Assembly: GCA_900539595.1 (NCBI GenBank)
Contig: UQCQ01000010.1
Span: 1 to 64,000, forward strand
Length of the DNA: 64,000 nucleotides
Source of the DNA: an uncultured Mollicutes bacterium
GTDB taxonomy: Bacteria; Bacillota_I; Bacilli_A; RFN20; CAG-826
Reading direction: 5' to 3'
Shown here: positions 50,930 through 57,504 of the stretch, one piece after another
Position numbering within the stretch: position 1 is the stretch's first letter
Layout: every line of letters begins with the position of its first letter
The notes under the pieces: model-generated
Databases searched by the model: none
Seen by the model: the letters and a program-made list of their open reading frames with translations, nothing else
Told to the model about the DNA's origin: nothing
Translations under genes and position numbers: made by a program

Positions 50930-51346
50930 ATGCTTATTGATGAAATTCGTAAAGCCAACATCGCGGCCATGAAGGCCCATGATACGGAAGCCCGTGGGGC
51001 CTATTCGATTGTGATTACCCGTTACCAGGCTCTATTAACTTCGGGAACGGGTGTTGCCCCAACCGATGCGGACCTCATCCACATCCTGCAAAAATTCGCC
51101 AAGGAATTAGACGAAGAAAAGGAAGGCTACGTCAAGGCGGGTAGAACCGAACAGGCGGAAGCCACCGAAAAACAAAAGCAAGCCATCGTCTCCTTCTTGC
51201 CGAAGCAATTAAGTGAAGAAGAAGTTCGGAAGATCTATGCTTCTTTAGAAGATAAGTCCATGCCGGCCGTGATGAAACATTTCAAGACGAATTATGCCGG
51301 ACAGGTCGATATGGGACTTGTCAGCAAGGTTGCCAGAGGCTTATAA
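50930..51346 (+). CDS. yqeY: GatB/YqeY domain protein
   Basis: 138 residues, YqeY family: MLIDEIRKANIAAMKAHDTE at the start (helical region) and QKQAIVSFLPKQLSEEEVRK, then the small C-terminal helical domain like that of GatB/GatE, DMGLVSKVARGL. Usual YqeY is about 148 residues. Implicated in tRNA-dependent amidotransferase biology by homology only. GGAGG 9 bases upstream, and TATAAT overlaps the end of trkH. Its 3' end contains the tRNA-Trp promoter. Confidence 0.92.
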   Translation: MLIDEIRKANIAAMKAHDTEARGAYSIVITRYQALLTSGTGVAPTDADLIHILQKFAKELDEEKEGYVKAGRTEQAEATEKQKQAIVSFLPKQLSEEEVRKIYASLEDKSMPAVMKHFKTNYAGQVDMGLVSKVARGL

Positions 51347-51347
51347 T
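51318..51347 (+). promoter_or_regulatory. Promoter of tRNA-Trp inside the end of yqeY
   Basis: TTGTCA (five of six) and perfect TATAAT with an 18-base spacer, 22 bases before the tRNA. The -10 overlaps the yqeY stop codon. Confidence 0.72.
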
Positions 51348-51369
51348 CCTTTTCGCTGCAACGCAGCCT

Positions 51370-51443
51370 AGGGGCGTGGTTCAGTGGTAGAACAGAGGTC
51401 TCCAAAACCTTTGATGAGGGTTCGATTCCTTCCGCCCCTGCCA
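51370..51443 (+). tRNA. tRNA-Trp (anticodon CCA)
   Basis: Acceptor AGGGGCG / CGCCCCT, D stem GTTC/GAAC, anticodon stem GAGGT/ACCTT around loop CTCCAAA (CCA), T loop TTCGATT, encoded CCA. The CCA anticodon (UGG only) agrees with TGA being used as stop in this window. Confidence 0.96.
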
Positions 51444-51453
51444 TACGCAGACT

Positions 51454-51483
51454 ACAGTCCTGATACATTCGGGGCTGTTTTTA
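51454..51483 (+). terminator. Terminator after tRNA-Trp
   Basis: Stem ACAGTCC / GGGCTGT (one T-G pair) with an 11-base loop, followed by TTTTTATTTC. Confidence 0.75.
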
Positions 51484-51567
51484 TTTCTAACGTCTTTGTG
51501 TTTCAACAAATAATGATTATTAATCACCAACAAAGTATAATTGTAGTAGAGCAAGGAAGCGCGAATT

Positions 51568-52560
51568 ATGCCTGACAAAAATGACATTTTAATTTACAAC
51601 ACGCCTAATGGGAATTCTAACGTCGAAGTCTATTTATTTGACGAGGATATTTGGATGACCCAAGCTGCGCTCGCTGATCTTTTTCAAACCTCGAGAAACA
51701 ACATTACAATGCATGTCCAAAATATCTATAAGGAAGGCGAGCTTATGGAGGAGGCAACCAGTAAGCCTGACTTACTAGTTCGAAATGAAGGCTCAAGGAC
51801 GGTTAAAAGGACCATCAAACTCTATAATCTCAAAATGATTATTGCCATCGGAATGCGCGCGAAGAGCTCTGCTGCAACCTCGTTTAGAATTTGGGCGAAC
51901 AACGTTCTTAGGGAATACATGGTGAAAGGGTTCGCCATGGATGACAGGCGTTTAGAAGATCCTGAGCGATTCGGCAAAGATTACTTTGACGAGCTCTATT
52001 TGAGAATCCGCGCGATTCGGGCCTCCGAGAAGAGGTTCTATGAAAAGGTGCTCGACATCTATTCAACTAGCGTCGATTACAACGCCAACGACGAACAGAC
52101 CATCAACTTCTTCAAAACGGTGCAGAACAAGCTCCATTTCGCGATTTCCGGTGAGACCGCGGCGGAGATCGTTTATCATCGGGCCGATGCCGAAAAAGAC
52201 AACATGGGTTTGACTTCGTGGAGTGGTGAACATGTCCAAAAGTCGGACGTGACAATCGCGAAGAATTACTTGTCTAAAGAGGAAATCGATTCCTTGAACC
52301 AAATCGTAAACATGTACCTCGACCATGCCGAGAGAATGGCGAAGAGCGCCATTCCAATGCATATGAGCGATTGGGTGAGCGCCCTCGACGAATTTCTGCG
52401 GTTCGAAAGGGCGGATATCTTGACGGGTTCTGACAAGATTTCACACGCCCTGGCGGTGCAGAAGGCCCATAAGGAATACGAGAAGTTTGATAGTGCCCGG
52501 CAGCTCAGGATGGGACACGAGCTGGATAGCAAATTGCTGGACGTCCTAAAAAAGAAATAG
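51568..52560 (+). CDS. RhuM family protein
   Basis: 330 residues. RhuM signatures: VEVYLFDEDIWMTQAALADL, FQTSRNNITMHVQNIYKEGE and KLYNLKMIIAIGMRAKSSAA, FRIWANNVLREYMVKGFAMD, then a Fic/DOC-related-looking helical half with YLSKEEIDSLNQIVNMYLDH. First named in Salmonella pathogenicity island 3; widespread on mobile elements, with no settled biochemical role. TATAAT at about 51537-51542 and ribosome site AAGGA before ATG 51568. It is the first gene after tRNA-Trp, followed 4 bases later by an XRE regulator. Codon usage is richer in CGG, GCC and GAC than in its neighbours, suggesting transfer. Confidence 0.92.
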   Translation: MPDKNDILIYNTPNGNSNVEVYLFDEDIWMTQAALADLFQTSRNNITMHVQNIYKEGELMEEATSKPDLLVRNEGSRTVKRTIKLYNLKMIIAIGMRAKSSAATSFRIWANNVLREYMVKGFAMDDRRLEDPERFGKDYFDELYLRIRAIRASEKRFYEKVLDIYSTSVDYNANDEQTINFFKTVQNKLHFAISGETAAEIVYHRADAEKDNMGLTSWSGEHVQKSDVTIAKNYLSKEEIDSLNQIVNMYLDHAERMAKSAIPMHMSDWVSALDEFLRFERADILTGSDKISHALAVQKAHKEYEKFDSARQLRMGHELDSKLLDVLKKK

Positions 52561-52564
52561 GTTT

Positions 52565-53173
52565 ATGAGCGAAAGGAAAATCGGCCTGGCGATAAAACGG
52601 AGGAGAAAGGAACTCGGGCTTTCGCAATCCGAACTCGCCTCAAGGCTTGGGTATAAGGACCATTCGACGCTCGCTAAGGTCGAAACGGGGGTGAACGACA
52701 TCACCGTCGATACGCTTTTCAAATACGCCAAAGCGCTTGACATTAGCGTAACCGACCTTCTCAATTACAGTTTGGATGAGGCCAAAGGCATCTATCACCT
52801 TGGCTTTGATTGCCTCCCGACATTACCGAATATCCATGACTGCAAAGTTGAAAGAATCACAGTCGGCAAGGATTTCCTTCTCCTTGTCTTCGAAAAGGAT
52901 ATCGCCCGTCACGACTCGGTCAGATTTCATCATCCGCGAGCGGATTCGCTGGAAATCGAATACCATCTCGCCGATGAACCTGAGCTTTATTTGGCAAAAG
53001 GAGGGAGAATAATCCCCGCTCCATACGAAACGCTCAAGGATTTGGTTAATGAAGGCCTTATTTATCTTTGTGAATACGTTGGTTATAAATCGGTCATAAT
53101 AAAGCTTTGCGGCGCTAGCCTTGCCATTTTGAACCTCACCGTGAACCAAGTCGATTACCGTTGGATCGAATAA
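52565..53173 (+). CDS. XRE-family transcriptional regulator with C-terminal sensing domain
   Basis: 202 residues. N-terminal lambda-repressor-like HTH (about 5-62): IGLAIKRRRKELGLSQSELA and TLAKVETGVNDITVDTLFKY. The C-terminal domain (about 75-202) is beta-rich and unrecognised, perhaps a ligand-binding or protease-fold domain; it has no obvious LexA-like Ser-Lys pair. Four bases after the RhuM gene, so in one operon and possibly its regulator or an antitoxin-like partner. No clear ribosome site (GTTT before ATG), which suggests coupling. Confidence 0.85.
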   Translation: MSERKIGLAIKRRRKELGLSQSELASRLGYKDHSTLAKVETGVNDITVDTLFKYAKALDISVTDLLNYSLDEAKGIYHLGFDCLPTLPNIHDCKVERITVGKDFLLLVFEKDIARHDSVRFHHPRADSLEIEYHLADEPELYLAKGGRIIPAPYETLKDLVNEGLIYLCEYVGYKSVIIKLCGASLAILNLTVNQVDYRWIE

Positions 53174-53231
53174 CAGGTAGGCAGAACGTTTGGAAGATTT
53201 TGATTCCTCCCATCCCCTTTGAAATGTATCA

Positions 53232-53678
53232 ATGGGGGGCGCGGTTGTCGGCTTAGACCCATCGCCGTACGACAACATGCCCCCCACGGTGTAAAAAAGC
53301 CAAATCTACCTCAAGCTCGCAACGACGTACTATTACGGAAAGCAGGGGATTAAAGTAATCCCCAACGTGCGACTCGGAAGTCCCGAGACTCTTTCGTGCC
53401 TGGATGCGTTCCCCAAGCATTCCTTAATCGCAATCGGAACGCATGGCTTCACGCACCGCAAAGACAATAGAACGATATTTGCCGAACAAATCAAAATCGT
53501 AGTCGATAGGCTTGAGCCGATTGGCATCTGCGTTTACGGCCCGGCGTCTGACGAATTGTTCGGCTATGCCAGATCAAAAGGCGTTGAAATATACCAATAC
53601 GATTCTTACACCATGAAGGAAAATGCAAAGGACAAGGCGAGACGCCTTTCGGAGGTGAAAACCAATGAAGGGAAATAG
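53232..53678 (+). pseudogene. Broken DUF4417 gene
   Basis: In frame from ATG 53232: GGAVVGLDPSPYDNMPPTV, then a TAA at 53292-53294, then continuing in the same frame KSQIYLKLATTYYYGKQGIK, VIPNVRLGSPETLSC, KHSLIAIGTHGFTHRKD and LEPIGICVYGPASDELFGYA to the stop at 53676. This is the DUF4417 pattern (P-D-x-S-x-Y-x-x-M-P, viPnv, vYG). The N-terminal third of the domain is missing, and the stop interrupts the rest, so the gene is dead or expressed only from GTG 53367. It overlaps the next gene by 14 bases. Confidence 0.7.
53234..53285. repeat. Interrupted inverted repeat inside the DUF4417 relic
   Basis: GGGGGGC (53234-53240) pairs with GCCCCCC (53279-53285) and GTTGTCG (53244-53250) with CGACAAC (53270-53276), with a 19-base loop. 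It may form a strong hairpin, though it also lies in relic coding sequence. Confidence 0.5.
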
Positions 53679-54408
53679 CATACTGTTCTCTTCCTACAGC
53701 GGTCGTTATATTGGTGACTCTCCTGAGGGTTGTTCGTCATCTTTTCACGGAGAGTCGCAACCGTATCAAGATGAATACTCTGTTTATTCAAAAATGGTTA
53801 AAAGGGATATTAAACACGGTGTTTACAAGCTCGGCTTCGGGTATTCTCAAAACCCAACGTCTCAAAATTTAAGCACCTTAGTCAATGGAAATTATATTGG
53901 CAATAAGCTTTTGAATAAAGAAGTGCCTTACGTTATAACCTCTAAGGGAGAAGTTATTATTGGAGATAGAAATGGTAATGGAAGAATGGCTCGATTATGG
54001 CAAAACGTTCTTTTAATCCGATGGAATCCCGTTTTTGAGTATCTTCCCTTGGAATCCCAAATTAAGAAATACCAAGATGAATATTACCAAGCGATTGCTA
54101 GATGCAACGTCGCTGGAAATTCCACGGTTTTTGTCGAATTCATGCTAAGGATGATCGACAAAACCTTGGAAGACTTCCTTTCGAAAGCTGGCCAAGAGTC
54201 GATTTCTTTCCATGGCGAGTTGAATCGTTTCCTTGCGATGATGGAGGAAGGAGTTCCGCTATCCGCCAACGAAATCATGAAAAAACTGCGTATTAAATCC
54301 AAAGAAACATTGCGAAAAACCTATTTGAATCCGGCATTGGAATATGGACTTATAAAAATGACCTTGCCGGATAAACCCCATAGCAAAAATCAAAAATATT
54401 TTAAATAA
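53665..54408 (+). CDS. Chimeric gene: DUF4417-associated N terminus fused to a Fic-protein C terminus
   Basis: 247 residues. Residues 1-about 102 (MKGNSILFSSYSGRYIGDSP, VYSKMVKRDIKHGVYKLGFG, YVITSKGEVIIGDRN) resemble the small proteins encoded after DUF4417 genes. From GNGRMARLWQNVLLIRWNPV onward (about 103-247) the chain is the C-terminal part of a Fic protein: the end of the HPFxxGNGRxxR motif, LPLESQIKKYQDEYYQAI, FVEFMLRMIDKTLEDFL, and a winged-helix tail IMKKLRIKSKETLRKTYLNP. The Fic catalytic His and the N-terminal two-thirds are absent, so no AMPylation is expected. The join falls exactly at N-G-N-G-R. ATG 53665 overlaps the DUF4417 relic. Confidence 0.72.
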   Translation: MKGNSILFSSYSGRYIGDSPEGCSSSFHGESQPYQDEYSVYSKMVKRDIKHGVYKLGFGYSQNPTSQNLSTLVNGNYIGNKLLNKEVPYVITSKGEVIIGDRNGNGRMARLWQNVLLIRWNPVFEYLPLESQIKKYQDEYYQAIARCNVAGNSTVFVEFMLRMIDKTLEDFLSKAGQESISFHGELNRFLAMMEEGVPLSANEIMKKLRIKSKETLRKTYLNPALEYGLIKMTLPDKPHSKNQKYFK

Positions 54409-54445
54409 TCGCTATACGTCCCCCTTCTTTTTAAAAATTGGGGTT

Positions 54446-55558
54446 TCAATAAAGGATTTTTCTTACCTCTTTGCAGACTTCGCCTTCACCATAATTGACA
54501 AGTTGGGTAAAGAAAACGAAGGAACGCCGGGTGGAGGGATTGATCGCGAGGTAGCAGCCAAGCCAGCCACTCCAGCCAAATTCATCCACGGAGGAATAAG
54601 GACAGTTTTCGTCATATTCCCGTCGGATTTGCACTAAGTTCTTGTAAACGGTTCCTTTGGGAGTCATCCAATCCGATGGGGAGGGTTTTGGATCTTTTTC
54701 CTTTTCTTGAAAAATGCTTTCCAACGTTTCTTTGCGAAGGATTTTATAAGAAAGAAGCGCATCGGCAAATAAAGAGACTTCATCGATAGTCGCAAAGAGT
54801 CCGCCGCCCCCGGATTCAAAGGCGTTTGGCTTTCCATCAAACCTTATGCCAAGACTATCTTGATCGTATTCTTCTAACCCGTTTTCCGTTTTCAAATAGA
54901 CATGAGATAAATGTTTTCTTTGTCCGTCGGCGATTGAAAAACCAATATTTGGAATCCCTGCCGGTTCAAAAAGGTATTTCTTTAAGAAATTCCCATAGGT
55001 CATGCCGGAAGTTTTTTCGATGATGGCGGCAAGCATATCCGCGGATACGGAATAGATGCGTTTGGTGCCGGGGACATAAAGAAGCGGAAGCGTAGCGATT
55101 CTAGAAGCGAATTCGCTGGTAGATAGGGTAAATCCCGATTCCAAAACTTGAGTGAATACGGAGGCGGTTAACCCGTTATTATATTGGAATCCCGCGGTCA
55201 TATTTAAAGCTTGTTCGATAGAAGGAGAGGGGACGTGGAGGTGTTTTCCTTCAATTTCTACAACGGGAGATTGCAGTTCGGGGAAGAATTTTCCTAGAGG
55301 ATCCTCCTTGGAAAATAAACCCAGTTCCATGGCCTTGAATACGGCGACGCTGGTAAAGACTTTGGTGACGCTAAAAAGGCGGCAAACCGTATCGCGTTGA
55401 AAAGGAACTTTGGTTTTTAAGTCCGAAAATCCAGAATCGAGATAAAGGCTTTCTTTCCCACCGTCTTTAATGAGCAAGCTGCATCCTGCAATTTTTCCTT
55501 CGTGGACGCATTGATGGAGGTATTCTTCGGCTTTCTTAATTTTTTGGGGATCGAACAT
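54446..55558 (-). CDS. Beta-lactamase-fold serine hydrolase (class C-like)
   Basis: 370 residues, no signal peptide. Serine nucleophile motif RLFSVTKVFTSVAVFKAMEL (S-x-x-K at about residues 62-65), YSVSADMLAAIIEKTSG (Tyr-x-Ser in place of Tyr-x-Asn, about 166-168), and GSGGLFAT-like ESGGGGLFATIDEVSLFADA. The family includes esterases, D-aminopeptidases and PBP-like proteins; cytoplasmic forms are usually esterases, so antibiotic resistance should not be assumed. Its mRNA leader carries an inverted repeat that ends just before the ATG. Convergent with the chimeric gene. Confidence 0.88.
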   Translation of the reverse strand: MFDPQKIKKAEEYLHQCVHEGKIAGCSLLIKDGGKESLYLDSGFSDLKTKVPFQRDTVCRLFSVTKVFTSVAVFKAMELGLFSKEDPLGKFFPELQSPVVEIEGKHLHVPSPSIEQALNMTAGFQYNNGLTASVFTQVLESGFTLSTSEFASRIATLPLLYVPGTKRIYSVSADMLAAIIEKTSGMTYGNFLKKYLFEPAGIPNIGFSIADGQRKHLSHVYLKTENGLEEYDQDSLGIRFDGKPNAFESGGGGLFATIDEVSLFADALLSYKILRKETLESIFQEKEKDPKPSPSDWMTPKGTVYKNLVQIRREYDENCPYSSVDEFGWSGWLGCYLAINPSTRRSFVFFTQLVNYGEGEVCKEVRKILY

Positions 55559-55559
55559 G

Positions 55560-55608
55560 GTGTTTCTCTTTTCTAAGAGTTTAATCTTTGAGACTAAAAA
55601 AGAAACAC
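55560..55608 (-). repeat. Inverted repeat in the leader of the serine hydrolase gene
   Basis: GTGTTTCT and AGAAACAC, eight bases each, separated by 33 bases and ending one base before the ATG on the minus strand. It could fold over the start region of the mRNA. The rest of the 55.6-55.76 kb gap shows only a short TTCCCG/CGGGAA palindrome. Confidence 0.45.
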
Positions 55609-55761
55609 ACCTTTTGTTCCCTATTTTTTGACTTTCGCTTCAAAAAGGAACTCTTTCCCCCACAAATTCGGATTTTTCCCGTTTTTCGGGAACCAATTCG
55701 CCTTATACGTGATTTTCTTTTTCGCGGAAACGGGGAAAACAAAGGCATTGGAGGATCTAGC

Positions 55762-56660
55762 ATGACTTCAGGAGCTAGAATCAAATCGTTTCGAAATCAA
55801 AAAAAGAATTAGGAAGAAGGAGCTTGCGAATCACCTGCACGCCTCTTTCTAAACCATCAGCAAATGGGAGAATGATGAAAACGAGCCTGACGTCTCTTCT
55901 TTGATTGAATTGTCTAAGGTGTTCGCCTGCTCCTTGGACGCGTTGCTTGGAGAAAACGAAGAGCAAGAAAAGAAAGAAGATAAAAGTGAGAAGACAAAGG
56001 AGGACGAATCCTATAAACAAGAGGGCGACGCGCCGGCACCCCAAACCATTATCATCCATCAAAAAGAAATGCATGTATGTGAGAAGTGCAAAAAAGACAT
56101 TCCGGAAGATGAGCTCGCGATGTGCCCAATTTGCACCCGCCACGCTCGAAAGAGGCGTTCGGCGATCTATCGCCAAGCTTATCATCGTAAGGCTTGCTTC
56201 GATGAAATCGTCGAGGAAGAAAAGAGGGCGGAAGTTCGAAGGCATATGCAGCGCCTGCACCGCAGCAAAGTGCTCTCCTTTGGACGGGGGATCGTTGGGG
56301 CGGCAGTTGCTCTTATCAACTCCCTTTGCGTCTTCCTCATCAACAAAACATGCAAGGCTTCGATTCATCCTGGCTTTGCCGTTCTCTATTCTTTCTTAAT
56401 GGGATATGGCATTTTGCGGCGATCTATTGCATCATCTCCGACTCTTATTTAGGCGATGTGTTTATTTGGTGCGCGCAGCTCTCCGTTTGTTTCCCAGGGC
56501 TGATTTTTACCTGGGAGTTAGATGGAATCATGTGGCTAATCGGCATGAAAATCCTTTTCGCCATTCTTGGTTCCTAGTTGGGGTGTTTGCCATCCTGTTC
56601 GCGGTTATTCCTTTCTATGCTTCTTGGCGCGGTTTCCTTTCCGTTTGTCTTAATCCATAA
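55762..56660 (+). pseudogene. Broken HTH - zinc-ribbon - membrane protein gene
   Basis: GGAGGATCTAGC precedes ATG 55762. An XRE-type HTH begins MTSGARIKSFRNQKK; an extra A in the A-run at 55801-55805 shifts the frame, after which RKKELANHLHASF continues, with a TAA at 55850 where Gln is expected, then TISKWENDENEPDVSSLIEL. The frame goes on through a CEKC ... CPIC zinc-ribbon-like part and one membrane segment. Near 56396 it shifts again (WHFAAIYCIISDSY and WELDGIMWLIGMKILFAILG) and near 56572 once more (FLVGVFAILFAVIPFYASW) to a stop at 56660. At least three frameshifts and one nonsense codon, so a clear pseudogene of a membrane-bound regulator. Confidence 0.8.
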
Positions 56661-56708
56661 CAATCGGACCGATTAAGAAGATGCGCTGAACGATCATTGA
56701 TTTCTTTT

Positions 56709-56752
56709 AACGAGACAGAAGCCTTAAAAGTCAGAAGCCTCGTTTTTATTTT
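56709..56752 (+). terminator. Possible terminator before the TetR gene
   Basis: Stem AACGAG / CTCGTT with a 24-base loop that contains CAGAAGCCT twice, followed by TTTATTTTC. A weak stem. The 56661-56815 gap holds nothing else convincing. Confidence 0.35.
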
Positions 56753-56815
56753 CTTCAAAATCCTCAAATTCAAAACTATCTTTTCTTTTTGCTCTGTTCC
56801 ATGCAAAATAGACAT

Positions 56816-57385
56816 ATGTCAAATTTAACGAAAAAAGCGATAGCGCAATCTTTGAAAGAAATTCTTGCGAAAAAGCCAATATCCAAAGTCACGATCGGCG
56901 ATATTTGCGAGCGATGCGGAATTCGCCGCCAAACCTTCTATTACCATTTTTCTGACCTCCCTGAGCTCGTGGAGTGGATTTGCTATTCCGAAGCGGAAAC
57001 CGTTTTGCAGAAGAACCGGGATTACGCCACTTGGCAAGAAGGGTTTTACGATATTTTTCTCCTTGCTCAAAGGGAGAAAGACTTCATCATGAACATCTAT
57101 CACAGTGTATCTTCCGATATGGTCCGTCGCTATTTATTCCAATTAACGATGCCGCTGCTAAAAAATGTGGTCGAAGAAATTTCCACTTCCCTTCGGATCA
57201 ATGACATCACCGATAGCGACAAAGAATTCGTGGAACGCTTTTATTCCATTGCTTTCGTCGATGTATTGCTAGAATGGGTGGCTCGCGATATGAGCGAAGA
57301 CCCCAAGGACATCATTGCCCATTTATCCCCTTTGGTGAAAGGAACGATTCCTAACGCTTTGCTCGCGTATTCGAACAAGAATTAA
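56816..57385 (+). CDS. TetR/AcrR-family transcriptional regulator
   Basis: 189 residues. N-terminal HTH (about 3-48): LTKKAIAQSLKEILAKKPIS, VTIGDICERCGIRRQTFYYH, with the typical T-F-Y-Y-H-F recognition-helix end. The C-terminal ligand domain resembles the DhaS-like TetR_C_8 group (FLLAQREKDFIMNIYHS). The frame opens at 56789, but ATG 56816 fits the family start; no ribosome site is present and CAAAAT lies 6 bases upstream. It is directly followed, in the same direction, by oleate hydratase, whose expression it probably controls in response to fatty acids. That link is an inference from position. Confidence 0.88.
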   Translation: MSNLTKKAIAQSLKEILAKKPISKVTIGDICERCGIRRQTFYYHFSDLPELVEWICYSEAETVLQKNRDYATWQEGFYDIFLLAQREKDFIMNIYHSVSSDMVRRYLFQLTMPLLKNVVEEISTSLRINDITDSDKEFVERFYSIAFVDVLLEWVARDMSEDPKDIIAHLSPLVKGTIPNALLAYSNKN

Positions 57386-57400
57386 AAATTTGTCACTACA

Positions 57401-57412
57401 GGACAGTTGTCC
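57401..57412. promoter_or_regulatory. Candidate TetR operator (GGACA-GT-TGTCC)
   Basis: Perfect 5-base inverted repeat with a 2-base centre, 15 bases after the TetR stop and 92 bases before oleate hydratase. A second TGTC lies 10 bases to its left. Candidate only. Confidence 0.35.
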
Positions 57413-57504
57413 AAAAATTAGACGTCCATCCATTTTTATCGTTAATTTCCCTCTTTTTCTTGTGTGTATTCTAATGGTGCCCACAAGGCAATGGAGGAAA
57501 TTCG

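Noticed and set aside
51443..54440. A direct repeat of the tRNA-Trp 3' end as an attachment site
   Set aside because: I looked for a copy of CCGCCCCTGCCA downstream and saw none within the accessory zone.
54409..54445. CCCC ... GGGG stem between the chimeric gene and the serine hydrolase as a terminator
   Set aside because: Only four pairs with a 16-base loop and a poor T tail; too weak to call.
55588..55812. Short frame upstream of the broken HTH gene
   Set aside because: Composition is K/F-rich noise from an AT-rich leader; GGAGG instead serves the ATG at 55762 in another frame.
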